A stretch of DNA of 64,000 nucleotides, from contig NZ_MKQR01000016.1 in NCBI RefSeq assembly GCF_001940455.1, forward strand, positions 217,125 to 281,124, in the 5' to 3' direction. The notes beneath the pieces are model-generated. The model did no database searches, was not told the DNA's origin, and worked only from the letters and a program-made list of their open reading frames with translations. A program made the translations under genes and the position numbers. This document shows positions 40,646 to 49,236 of this stretch, one piece after another (the first letter of the stretch is position 1; every line of letters starts with the position of its first letter). The DNA is from Actinokineospora bangkokensis. GTDB taxonomy: Bacteria; Actinomycetota; Actinomycetes; Mycobacteriales; Pseudonocardiaceae.

Positions 40646-41674
40646 ATGAGCCACCCGCAGCAGCCGCCGCACGACCCCGGCCACCCGCAGTTCGGCCAGC
40701 CGCAGCTCGGTCAGCCCCAGTACGGTCAGCCGCAGTTCGGTCAGCCCCAGTACGGCCAGCCCCAGGGTCAGCCGCAGCCCGGCGGGTTCGGCGCGCCGCC
40801 GCCGGTGCCGCCCAAGGGCAAGACCGGGCCGATCGTCGCGGTGGTGGCGGTCGTGCTGCTGCTGGGCGGGCTGGCGTTCACCGGGTTCGTCGCGCCGGGC
40901 TTCTTCCTGTCCGACGAGACCCCCACCGGGCAGCCGCCCACCTCCGCCCCCACCTCGTCGAGCGCCCCCGCGGACAAGGGCGCCCAGGACGCCGTGAAGG
41001 CGATCGTGGCCGGTTTGGACTCCGGCGACAAGGACGCGCTGGAGGAGCTGGTCTGCTCGAACGCGGACAGCAACGTCGAGAGCGCGATCCGCAGCATCAG
41101 CGCGGTCAAGGGCGCCGAGCTGGTCAAGACCAAGGAGGACGGCGACGACGTCGTCGCCACCGTCAAGGTCACCACCGCCCGGGGCGACGAGGAGGACGAC
41201 GTCACCGTCACCGAGTCCGGCGGTCGCTGGTGCTGGAGCGACATCGCCCGCGCCCGGGGCACCACGACGGGCAAGCCCACCGCGAGCGCCCCCAGGACCA
41301 CCGCGCCCAGGTCGAGCGCCCCCGCCGGGGACGACACCCCCACCGCGGGCGGCAAGCCGATCGACCCGCAGGCCCTGGCGTTCATGCGCGGCTTCCTCGA
41401 CGACCTCAACGCCGGTCGGCTGGAGGGCATGACGAGCAAGCTGTGCGCGGACAGCACGGTCACCCCCGACAAGCTCAAGCAGTTCGTCGAGGACAAGACC
41501 TCGCTGTCCATCGACGCGGCCGAGGACGGCATCTCCTCGGGCCCCGAGTCGTTCCAGGCGTACCTGAAGGGCACCTCGAAGGGCCAGGACATCGAGGGGC
41601 CGTCGGGCAACCTGTGGGTCACCAGCTACGACGGCCCGTGGTGCGTCCACAACCTCCGCGTGGTCACCACCTGA
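40646..41674 (+). CDS. single-pass membrane protein with Gln/Pro repeats and two DUF4878-like extracellular domains
   Basis: A 342-residue protein. Residues 1-58 are a cytoplasmic Pro/Gln/Gly/Tyr tail with G-Q-P-Q-[YFL] repeats (tandem 15-bp DNA repeats at about 40690-40770). One transmembrane helix (VAVVAVVLLLGGLAFTGFVA) follows, then a Ser/Thr/Pro linker and two similar extracellular domains, each with a Cys pair (LVCSNADSN/RWCWSD and KLCADS/WCVHN), separated by another T/S/P linker. They look like lumazine-binding-like DUF4878 domains. Role unknown; such proteins are common in actinomycete envelopes. No clear RBS at ATG 40646. Confidence 0.85.
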   Translation: MSHPQQPPHDPGHPQFGQPQLGQPQYGQPQFGQPQYGQPQGQPQPGGFGAPPPVPPKGKTGPIVAVVAVVLLLGGLAFTGFVAPGFFLSDETPTGQPPTSAPTSSSAPADKGAQDAVKAIVAGLDSGDKDALEELVCSNADSNVESAIRSISAVKGAELVKTKEDGDDVVATVKVTTARGDEEDDVTVTESGGRWCWSDIARARGTTTGKPTASAPRTTAPRSSAPAGDDTPTAGGKPIDPQALAFMRGFLDDLNAGRLEGMTSKLCADSTVTPDKLKQFVEDKTSLSIDAAEDGISSGPESFQAYLKGTSKGQDIEGPSGNLWVTSYDGPWCVHNLRVVTT

Positions 41675-41806
41675 GCTGTCACCGGCGTCACCCGGCCGTC
41701 AGGACGGCGCCAAGAACGCCCGCCCCGGCGTCAAGGTCGCGTCCGGACCAGGTGCGGGGTGGACCCCGCGGGCGTGTGCTGGGGGCACGCACACGAGGAG
41801 GACACG

Positions 41807-43099
41807 GTGACACTGGCGGAGTTGCTGCCCAGCCTGGGCGCGGTCGAACCCCTGACCGGGCAGTGCTGGCCCCGCGGGACCCACCTCGGCCCGGACGCCG
41901 ACCTGGTGGTCGACGGCACGGGCCTGGTGGGCCTCGCGGCGCGCTTCGGGACCCCCTGCCACGTCCTGTCGGAGGGCCACGCCCGCGCGGCCGCCCGGGA
42001 CTTCCGGCGGGCCCTGCCCAGGGCCGAGGTGCTCTTCGCGGGCAAGTCCGCCCCGATCCGCGCCGTCTACTCCTGGATGGCCGACGAGGGCCTGTCCCTG
42101 GACGTCTGCTCGGCGGGCGAGGTCGAGGTGGGCCGGGCGGCGGGCGTGCCCGGCGCCCGGATGGTCCTGCACGGCAACGCCAAGACCGACGACGACCTCA
42201 AGGCCGCCGTGGCCCACGGCGTCCGCCGCGTCGTCGTCGACTCCGCCAGCGAACTGCCCGCCCTCGCCGCGCTGTGCCCGGCGGGCCAGGAAGTCCTCAT
42301 CCGCGTCATCCCCGAGGTCGACGCCCACACCCACGCCGCCATCACCACCGGTGTCCGCGGCCAGAAGTTCGGCGTCCCCGCCGAGGACCTGCCCGCCGTC
42401 GCCGCCGCCATCGCCCGGCACCCCAACCTCACCCTGGTCGGCCTGCACTGCCACATCGGCTCCCAGGTCACCCGCGTGGCGGCCTACGAGACCGCCGTGC
42501 GCAGGATGGTCCACCTGCTGCCCGGCCCGCTGCGCGACCTCGACCTCGGCGGCGGCTTCGCCGCCCCCTACCACCCCGGCGAACCCACCTTCGACGTCCA
42601 GGGCTTCGCCACCCGCGTCCAGATCGCCCTCCAGCAGGAGTGCGCCGCCCGCCGCCTCCCCCAGCCCACCCTCCTGGTCGAGCCGGGACGCTCCATCGTC
42701 GCCAACGCGGGCATCACCCTGTACCGGGTGGTCTCGGTCAAACCCGGCTTCGCCGCGGTGGACGGCGGCATGAGCGACAACCCCCGCCCCTCCCTCTACG
42801 GCGCCCGCTACGCCCCCCGCCTCCTCGGCCGCACCACCCGCGCCCACCGCACCCCCACCACGGTCGTCGGCCGCCACTGCGAATCCGGCGACATCATCGC
42901 CGAGAACGCCCCCCTCCCCGCCGACCTCCACCCCGGCGACCTCCTGGCGGTCCCCGCCACCGGCGCCTACCACACCGCCCTGGCCAGCAACTACAACATG
43001 GTCTGCCGACCCCCCGTCATCTCAGTCCACAACGGACACGCCACCCCCCGCATCCGCCGCGAGTCCCTCTCCGACCTCATGGCGAGGGACCTGGGCTGA
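41807..43099 (+). CDS. diaminopimelate-decarboxylase-family (LysA/SbnH-like) PLP decarboxylase
   Basis: A 430-residue fold-type III PLP decarboxylase. The PLP Lys is in VLFAGKSAP (Lys80), 'LVGLHCHIGSQV' is the His loop, 'LDLGGGFA' and 'LLVEPGRSIVANAG' are phosphate-binding motifs, and 'HCESGDIIAENA' supplies the catalytic Cys of the partner subunit. Either the lysine-pathway enzyme (meso-diaminopimelate to lysine) or, as SbnH in staphyloferrin B synthesis, a decarboxylase of a metallophore intermediate. No other lysine or threonine gene is adjacent. GTG at 41807 has GGAGG 5 bases upstream. Confidence 0.88.
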   Translation: MTLAELLPSLGAVEPLTGQCWPRGTHLGPDADLVVDGTGLVGLAARFGTPCHVLSEGHARAAARDFRRALPRAEVLFAGKSAPIRAVYSWMADEGLSLDVCSAGEVEVGRAAGVPGARMVLHGNAKTDDDLKAAVAHGVRRVVVDSASELPALAALCPAGQEVLIRVIPEVDAHTHAAITTGVRGQKFGVPAEDLPAVAAAIARHPNLTLVGLHCHIGSQVTRVAAYETAVRRMVHLLPGPLRDLDLGGGFAAPYHPGEPTFDVQGFATRVQIALQQECAARRLPQPTLLVEPGRSIVANAGITLYRVVSVKPGFAAVDGGMSDNPRPSLYGARYAPRLLGRTTRAHRTPTTVVGRHCESGDIIAENAPLPADLHPGDLLAVPATGAYHTALASNYNMVCRPPVISVHNGHATPRIRRESLSDLMARDLG

Positions 43100-43229
43100 C
43101 TCCCCCGCTTCCCCTCCCTCTCCAGCACTCTCCCCCCACCCCATCTCTCGCACCTCATCCCAAGCCGCTCACTCTCTTCTCGTGCAGCAGCGCAACCACC
43201 ACCTCGACGCAACACGCCCCACCCGACCT

Positions 43230-43377
43230 GCTCGATGGGGTGGTCCTGTGTAGCTGGGGAAGGCGATCATGTGCTACCCACAGCGGACGGGCGGGCATCT
43301 TTTCAGCCCGCCTTTTCCCGCCCGACAGCACATGATCGCCGCAGGGGCCCCGGCCACACAGGACCACCCCATCGAGC
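43230..43377. repeat. 148-bp palindromic element, copy B
   Basis: The outer stem GCTCGATGGGGTGGTCCTGTGT (22 bp, split here as GCTCGATGGGG and TGGTCCTGTGT, 43230-43251) pairs perfectly with 43356-43377. The inner GGCGATCATGTGCT (43262-43275) pairs with 43327-43340. The element is inverted relative to copy A, shares its inner arms almost base for base, and differs in the outer stem by paired (compensatory) changes. It lies in the 377-bp gap between the lysA-like and kdpE genes, whose left part is pyrimidine-rich and gene-free. Confidence 0.85.
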
Positions 43378-43476
43378 CCCCACAGCAATCCGCGTTTCCC
43401 CCAGGCGGGGCGAAGCCCCGCGCCCCACGCACGCAAAGCCCCCACACCCCCAAAGCGAACCCCCAGCACAGCCCTG

Positions 43477-44154
43477 TCAAGCCTGGAACCGGTACCCCAT
43501 CCCCGGTTCCGTGATCAAGTGCCGCGGCCGCCCCGCGTCCACCTCCAACTTCCGCCGCAACTGCGCCAGGTACACCCGCAGGTACTGCGTCTCGTGCACG
43601 TACGACGGCCCCCACACCTCGGTCAGCAGCTGCCGCTGCGGCACCAACCGCCCCGGGTTGCGCACCAGGATCTCCAGGATCCCCCACTCGGTCGGCGTCA
43701 GGTGCACCTCCGCCCCCTCCCGCCACACCCGCTTGGCGGTCAGGTCCACCGAGAAGCTGCCCGCCTCGACCACCGGCTCCCCCGCGGGCAGGTTCGCCGA
43801 CCGGCGCACCGCCGCCCGCAGCCGCGCCAGCAGCTCGTCCATCCCGAACGGCTTGGTGACGTAGTCGTCGGCGCCCGCGTCCAGGGCGGCGACCTTGCCG
43901 CCGGAGTCGGTGCGCGCGGACAGCACGATGATCGGCACGGGGTTCCACCCGCGCAGGCCCGCGATGACCTCCACCCCGTCCATGTCCGGCAGCCCGAGGT
44001 CGAGCAGCACGAGGTCGGGGCGGCCGTCGGCGGCCAGGTCGAGCGCCGAGCGGCCGGTGTGGGCCACCGACACCTCGTACCCGCGGGCGGTGAGGTTGAT
44101 CCGCAGGGCGCGGGCGATCTGCGGTTCGTCGTCGACGACGAGGACCTTGGTCAT
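43477..44154 (-). CDS. kdpE: KdpE response regulator
   Basis: A 225-residue OmpR-family regulator. Receiver domain with acidic pair VDDEPQ, phospho-acceptor Asp52 in LVLLDLGLPDMDG, Thr/Ser in IIVLSARTD and Lys in YVTKPFG. C-terminal winged helix 'HLTPTEWGILEILVRNPGRLV' and 'HETQYLRVYLAQLRRKLE', the KdpE variant. Phosphorylated by KdpD under potassium limitation or salt stress, it activates the kdp operon. ATG overlaps the kdpD stop (ATGA). The 11-bp repeat array at 51106-51159 is its likely target. Confidence 0.97.
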   Translation of the reverse strand: MTKVLVVDDEPQIARALRINLTARGYEVSVAHTGRSALDLAADGRPDLVLLDLGLPDMDGVEVIAGLRGWNPVPIIVLSARTDSGGKVAALDAGADDYVTKPFGMDELLARLRAAVRRSANLPAGEPVVEAGSFSVDLTAKRVWREGAEVHLTPTEWGILEILVRNPGRLVPQRQLLTEVWGPSYVHETQYLRVYLAQLRRKLEVDAGRPRHLITEPGMGYRFQA

Positions 44155-46613
44155 GGTGCCACCGGTAGGGAGACGACGACGGTGAGCCCGCCGCCGGGGG
44201 TGTCCTCAAGGGTGATCTCGCCCGCCATGGCCGCCACGAAGCCCTTGGCGACGGTGAGGCCGAGGCCGGTCCCGGTGGCCGAGCGGTCACCGAGGCGCTG
44301 GAAGGGCTCGAAGGCGGCCGCGCCGGACTTCTTCGGCAGGCCGGGGCCGCGGTCGACCACGCGCAGCTCCACCCGGTCGCCGTGGGCGCTGGCGCGCACG
44401 GCGACCGCGGCGCGGCGGCCGTGGCGCAGGGCGTTGTCGACCAGGTTGGCCACCACCCGCTCCAGCAGGCCGATGTCGGCGAGCACCAGGGGCAGCGCCT
44501 CGTCGACGGCGACCTCCACCGCCGCCCGGTCCTGGGCCGAGCCCAGCGAGGCCAGCGCGCGGGCCACCACCTCGTAGTAGCCCACCGGCTTGAGCGCGGG
44601 CAGCACGGCGCCGGTGGCCAGCCGCGAGGAGTCCAGCAGGTTGTCGACCAGGGCGGTGAGCCGGTCGGTGGACTCCTCCACCGTCTCCAGCAGCTCGTCG
44701 ACGTCGGAGGGCGGCAGGGTCAGCGCCGGGTCGCGCAGGCTGCCCACGGACGCCTTGATCGACGTCAGCGGCGTGCGCAGGTCGTGGCCCACGGCCGAGA
44801 GCAGGGCGGTGCGCAGCTCGGTGTCGGCCGCCTTGCGCTGGGCCTGGGCCTTCTCCTCGGCCAACCGCTGCTGGCGCAGGGCGAGGAAGGCCTGGCGGGC
44901 CGCGGCCTCCAGCACCCGCTGGTCGCTGGCGGGCAGCGCGCGCCCGCAGAGCACCAGGCGCACGTCGTCGGTCACCGGCACGTCCGCGGCCGGGTCGGCG
45001 CCCACCTCGTCGCCCGCGACCCGCACCCAGTCGCCGTCGCGGCGTTCGAGCAGGGCCACCGCGTCCACCGCGAAGTTCTCCCTGACCTTCTCCAGCAGCC
45101 GGGCCAGCGGCCGCGAGCTCATCATCACGGTGCGGGCGTAGGAGGCCAGCAGCGCCGCCTCGGTGCGCGCCCGCGCGGCCTGCACCGCCAGCCGGGCGGC
45201 GCGGTCGACGACCGCGGCCACCAGCACGGCGACCACCACCATCGCCGCCAGCGCCACCACGTTCTCCGGGCTGGCGACCAGCAGGCTGTAGTAGGGCGGG
45301 GTGAAGAAGTAGTTGAGCAGCCCCGCCGCGAGGAACGCCGACAGCAGCGCGGGCCACATGCCCCCGGCCACGGCCACCGCGCAGGTCGCCAGGATGAACG
45401 CGGCCAGGTCGGTGGAGTAGCCCGCCTGCGCCTGCCACAGCAGCCCCAGCCCGGTGACCAGCGCGGGCAGCGCCACCGCGAGCGCCCAGCCCAGCAGCCG
45501 GGTCCGCCGGGGCGAGGGCTCCCGGCGGGCCCGGCGGGCCTGGGGGTGGGTGACCATGTGCACGTCGATCGAGCCGGACGCGGCGATCACCGCCGCGCCG
45601 ATGCCCTCGTCGAACGCCCTGGCCACCCGGGAGCGGCGGGAGGTGCCCAGCACCAACTGGGTCGCGTTCACCCCGCGGGCGAACTCCAGCAGGGCGCTGG
45701 GCACGTCGTCGCCCACGACCGAGTGGAACGTCGCGGACAGGTCCAGGGCGGTGCGCCTGCACCGGGCCACCACGTCCGGGGAGGCCCCGGCGAGGCCGTC
45801 GCCGCGCAGGACGTGCACCACCAGCAGCTCGGCGCCCGCCCGCTGGGCGATGCGCCTGCCCCGGCGGATCAGCGTCTCGCTCTCCGGGCCGCCGGTGATG
45901 GCGACCACGACGCGCTCGCGGGTCTCCCAGGTGTCGGTGATGTCCTGCTCGGCCCGGTAGCGCTGGAGGGCGACGTCGACCTGGTCGGCCACCCACAGCA
46001 GCGCCAGCTCGCGCAGCGCGGTGAGGTTGCCGACGCGGAAGTAGTTGCCCAGCGCCGCGTCCACCTTGTCCGCGGCGTAGACGTTGCCGTGCGCGAGCCG
46101 CCTGCGCAGCGCCTGCGGGGTCAGGTCCACCAGCTCGATCTGCTCGGCCCGGCGCACCACCTCGTCGGGCACCGACTCGCGCTGCGGCACCCCGGTGATC
46201 CGGGCCACCACGTCGTTGAGCGACTCCAGGTGCTGGACGTTGACCGCGGAGAGCACGTCGATGCCCGCCTCCAGCAGCTCCTCGACGTCCTGCCAGCGCT
46301 TGGCGTTGCGCGAGCCGGGGGCATTGGTGTGCGCCAGCTCGTCGACCACGGCCACCTCGGGGCGGCGGGCCAGCAGGGCGTCGAGGTCGAGCTCGGTGAC
46401 CTCGACACCGCCGGTGCGCACCACCCGCCTCGGCAGCACCTCCAGGCCCTCGACCAGCTCGGCGGTCTTGGCCCGGCCGTGCGTCTCGACCAGGCCGACC
46501 ACCACGTCGGTGCCGCGCTCCCGGCGCCGGTGCGCCTCGCCGAGCACGGCGAAGGTCTTGCCGACGCCGGGGGCGGCCCCGAGGTAGATGCGCAGCTCAC
46601 CGCGTGTGCTCAC
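44151..46613 (-). CDS. kdpD: KdpD sensor histidine kinase
   Basis: An 820-residue membrane kinase for K+ sensing. N-terminal KdpD domain with Walker A GAAPGVGKT (12-20) and 'VDELAHTNAPGSRNAKRWQDVEELL', a universal-stress-protein domain (about 230-360), four transmembrane helices (about 380-480), a GAF-like region, then HisKA with His610 in AVGHDLRTPLTS and a HATPase with 'NLVDNALRHG' and GTGLGLTVA. GTG at 46613 is preferred since it gives the usual M-S-T-R-G-E-L-R-I-Y-L start; ATG 46649 would overlap kdpC. Lies between kdpC and kdpE. Confidence 0.97.
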   Translation of the reverse strand: MSTRGELRIYLGAAPGVGKTFAVLGEAHRRRERGTDVVVGLVETHGRAKTAELVEGLEVLPRRVVRTGGVEVTELDLDALLARRPEVAVVDELAHTNAPGSRNAKRWQDVEELLEAGIDVLSAVNVQHLESLNDVVARITGVPQRESVPDEVVRRAEQIELVDLTPQALRRRLAHGNVYAADKVDAALGNYFRVGNLTALRELALLWVADQVDVALQRYRAEQDITDTWETRERVVVAITGGPESETLIRRGRRIAQRAGAELLVVHVLRGDGLAGASPDVVARCRRTALDLSATFHSVVGDDVPSALLEFARGVNATQLVLGTSRRSRVARAFDEGIGAAVIAASGSIDVHMVTHPQARRARREPSPRRTRLLGWALAVALPALVTGLGLLWQAQAGYSTDLAAFILATCAVAVAGGMWPALLSAFLAAGLLNYFFTPPYYSLLVASPENVVALAAMVVVAVLVAAVVDRAARLAVQAARARTEAALLASYARTVMMSSRPLARLLEKVRENFAVDAVALLERRDGDWVRVAGDEVGADPAADVPVTDDVRLVLCGRALPASDQRVLEAAARQAFLALRQQRLAEEKAQAQRKAADTELRTALLSAVGHDLRTPLTSIKASVGSLRDPALTLPPSDVDELLETVEESTDRLTALVDNLLDSSRLATGAVLPALKPVGYYEVVARALASLGSAQDRAAVEVAVDEALPLVLADIGLLERVVANLVDNALRHGRRAAVAVRASAHGDRVELRVVDRGPGLPKKSGAAAFEPFQRLGDRSATGTGLGLTVAKGFVAAMAGEITLEDTPGGGLTVVVSLPVAP

Positions 46614-46635
46614 GCCCCGAGTCTGCGCCTGCCCC

Positions 46636-47178
46636 TCAGGCCCCGGCATCCAGGGCCCGGTTCAGCTCGGTGACGTTGACGGTCTCCTCGCCGACGAACC
46701 CCAGCGCCCGGCCGCTGGTGGCGGCCGCGACCAGCTCCCGCACCCGCTGCTCGGGCAGGCCGCGCTCGCGGGCCACCCTGGGCACCTGGAGCTGGGCGTA
46801 GGCCGGGCTGATGTCGGGGTCCAACCCGGACGCCGACGCGGTGACGGCGTCCTGCGGCACGGCCGATTCGGCGACGCCCTCGCGCTGGGCCACCTCGGCC
46901 TTGCGCTGCGCGACCACCTGGTCGTAGTCGGCGTTCACCTCCGACTTGTTGGACCCGCCCGAGGCGGGCAGGGTCGCGGCGGAGGGTCGTGGGACGAAGT
47001 ACCCGCCACCCTCCCGGGCGACCGCCACCAGGGTGGTGTCGACGGCCTCGGCGTTGCCGTGCAGGCCCGGCAGGCGGCTCACCGCCCAGATGCCCGCGGG
47101 GTAGAGGACGCCGGTGATGACGGTGAGCACCAGCAGGACGCGCAGCCCGGCCAGGGACTGCTTGACGAACGAGGGCAC
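46636..47178 (-). CDS. kdpC: K+-transporting ATPase subunit C
   Basis: A 180-residue single-pass subunit. N-terminal helix (LRVLLVLTVITGVLYPAGIW), then the periplasmic domain with 'YFVPRPSAATLPASGGSNKSEVNADY', 'VTASASGLDPDISPAYAQLQVPRVA' and 'LPEQRVRELVAA', all KdpC hallmarks. It stabilises the KdpA-KdpB complex and increases K+ affinity. GTG at 47178, six bases after the kdpB stop. Confidence 0.97.
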   Translation of the reverse strand: MPSFVKQSLAGLRVLLVLTVITGVLYPAGIWAVSRLPGLHGNAEAVDTTLVAVAREGGGYFVPRPSAATLPASGGSNKSEVNADYDQVVAQRKAEVAQREGVAESAVPQDAVTASASGLDPDISPAYAQLQVPRVARERGLPEQRVRELVAAATSGRALGFVGEETVNVTELNRALDAGA

Positions 47179-47184
47179 GGCGGG

Positions 47185-49236
47185 TCACCCGATTCCAGGG
47201 ATCAGTCGGACGAGCAGGTCGATCAGCCAGATCCCGGCGAACGGCGTGATGATGCCGCCGACGCCGTAGACCAGCAGGTTGCGCCGCAGCAGCGCCGAGG
47301 CGCTGGCGGGCTGGTAGCGCACGCCGCGCAGGGCGAGCGGGATCAGCACCACGATGATCAGCGCGTTGAACACCACCGCGGACAGGATCGCGCTCCGCGG
47401 GGTGGCCAGGTGCATGATGTCGAGCCCGCCGAGCTGCGGGTAGATCGCGGCGAACATCGCGGGCAGGATGGCGAAGTACTTCGCCAGGTCGTTGGCCACC
47501 GAGAAGGTGGTCAGCGCCCCCCGGGTGATCAGCAGCTGCTTGCCGATCTCCACGACCTCGATGAGCTTGGTCGGGTCGGAGTCCAGGTCCACCATGTTCC
47601 CGGCCTCCTTGGCGGCCGAGGTGCCGGTGTTCATCGCCACCCCCACGTCGGCCTGGGCCAGCGCCGGGGCGTCGTTGGTGCCGTCGCCGGTCATCGCGAC
47701 CAGCCTGCCGCCCTCCTGCTCGCGCTTGATCAGCGCCATCTTGTCCTCGGGCTTGGCCTCGGCCAGGAAGTCGTCCACCCCGGCCTCGTCGGCGATCGCC
47801 CGCGCGGTCAGCGGGTTGTCGCCGGTGACCATGACGGTCCGGATGCCCATGCTGCGCAGCTCCGCGAACCGCGCGGCCATGCCGGGTTTGACCACGTCGG
47901 ACATCCGGATGACGCCCAGCACGCGGTCGTCGACGGCCACCACCAGCGGCGTGCCGCCCCCCGCGCTGATCCCGTCCACGACGCCCTGGGCCTGGTGGCT
48001 GAGCACGAACCCGCTCGCGGCGCCCTTGCGCACCCGGCTGCCGTCGAGGTCGATGCCGCTCATCCTGGTCTGGGCGGTGAACGGGATGAACTCGCCGGTC
48101 TTCTCGTGCGCCGAGGGCTCGGCGGGCAGGCCGTGCTCGGTCGCGCACAGGTCGAGGACGCTGCGCCCCTCGGGGGTGCCGTCGGCGAGGCTGGACAGCC
48201 GGGCCGCCGCCACCAGCTCGGCCGCGGCGACGCCGTCGACCGGGATCAGCTCGGTGGCCCGGCGGTTGCCGAAGGTGATCGTGCCGGTCTTGTCCAGCAG
48301 CAGGGTGTCGATGTCGCCCGCGGCCTCGACGGCCTTGCCGGAGGTGGCCAGCACGTTGCGCTGCACCAGCCGGTCCATGCCCGCGATGCCGATGGCCGAG
48401 AGCAGCGCGCCGATGGTGGTGGGGATCAGGCAGACCAGCAGCGCGGTCAGCACGACCACCGACTGCTCGCCGCCGGAGAAGATCGCGAACGGCTGCAGGG
48501 CCACCACCGCGAGCAGGAAGATGATCGTCAGGGTGGACAGCAGGATCGTCAGCGCGACCTCGTTCGGCGTCTTCTGCCGCTGCGCGCCCTCCACGAGCGC
48601 GATCATCCGGTCCACGAAGGACTCGCCGGGCCGGGTGGAGATCCGCACGACCACCCGGTCGGAGAGCACGGTGGTGCCGCCGGTGACCGCGCACCGGTCG
48701 CCGCCCGCCTCGCGCACGACCGGGGCCGACTCGCCGGTGATGGCCGACTCGTCGACCGTGGCGATGCCCTCGACGACGTCGCCGTCGCCGGGCACCAGCT
48801 CACCCGCCGCCACCACGACCCGGTCCCCGACGCGCAGGTCGGTGCCCGCCACGCGCTCCTCGGAGCCGTCGTCGAGCAGCCTGCGGGCCACCGCGTCCTG
48901 CTTGGTGCGGCGCAGCGAGTCGGCCTGCGCCTTGCCCCGGCCCTCGGCGACGGCCTCGGCCAGGTTGGCGAACAGCACGGTGAACCACAGCCACAGGGCC
49001 ACCGCCACGGTGAACACCCCGGGGTCGGCGACGGCGAACGCGGTGACGAGCACCGAGCCGACCCACACGACGAACATGACGGGGTTGCGCACCTGGTGAC
49101 GCGGGTGGAACTTGCGCAGCGCGTCGGGGAACGACTCGACGAGCTGGCGGGCGCTGAACGCCCCGGCCCGGACCTGCCGCGGTTCGGGCTCCCGCTCCCG
49201 CGGCGGGCTGGGCCGGGTGGTGGTCGTGGTGCTCAC
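47185..49236 (-). CDS. kdpB: K+-transporting P-type ATPase subunit B
   Basis: A 683-residue P-type ATPase that hydrolyses ATP to drive high-affinity K+ uptake through KdpA. Actuator motif [10 protein letters not shown] (TGES), phosphorylated Asp315 in [13 protein letters not shown], nucleotide site 'KGAASGFV', hinge '[26 protein letters not shown]' and '[25 protein letters not shown]'. GTG at 49236 overlaps the kdpA stop (GTGA). The N-terminal T/P/R-rich extension of about 20 residues is typical of actinobacterial KdpB. Confidence 0.98.
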   Translation of the reverse strand: MSTTTTTRPSPPREREPEPRQVRAGAFSARQLVESFPDALRKFHPRHQVRNPVMFVVWVGSVLVTAFAVADPGVFTVAVALWLWFTVLFANLAEAVAEGRGKAQADSLRRTKQDAVARRLLDDGSEERVAGTDLRVGDRVVVAAGELVPGDGDVVEGIATVDESAITGESAPVVREAGGDRCAVTGGTTVLSDRVVVRISTRPGESFVDRMIALVEGAQRQKTPNEVALTILLSTLTIIFLLAVVALQPFAIFSGGEQSVVVLTALLVCLIPTTIGALLSAIGIAGMDRLVQRNVLATSGKAVEAAGDIDTLLLDKTGTITFGNRRATELIPVDGVAAAELVAAARLSSLADGTPEGRSVLDLCATEHGLPAEPSAHEKTGEFIPFTAQTRMSGIDLDGSRVRKGAASGFVLSHQAQGVVDGISAGGGTPLVVAVDDRVLGVIRMSDVVKPGMAARFAELRSMGIRTVMVTGDNPLTARAIADEAGVDDFLAEAKPEDKMALIKREQEGGRLVAMTGDGTNDAPALAQADVGVAMNTGTSAAKEAGNMVDLDSDPTKLIEVVEIGKQLLITRGALTTFSVANDLAKYFAILPAMFAAIYPQLGGLDIMHLATPRSAILSAVVFNALIIVVLIPLALRGVRYQPASASALLRRNLLVYGVGGIITPFAGIWLIDLLVRLIPGIG

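Noticed and set aside
40690-40775. Non-coding tandem repeat
   Set aside because: The 15-bp repeats are in frame and encode the G-Q-P-Q-[YFL] tail of a membrane protein, so they are part of that gene.
41807-43099. Confident assignment as housekeeping lysA
   Set aside because: Motifs fit both diaminopimelate decarboxylase and SbnH-like enzymes. No lysine/threonine genes are adjacent, so I kept a family-level name.
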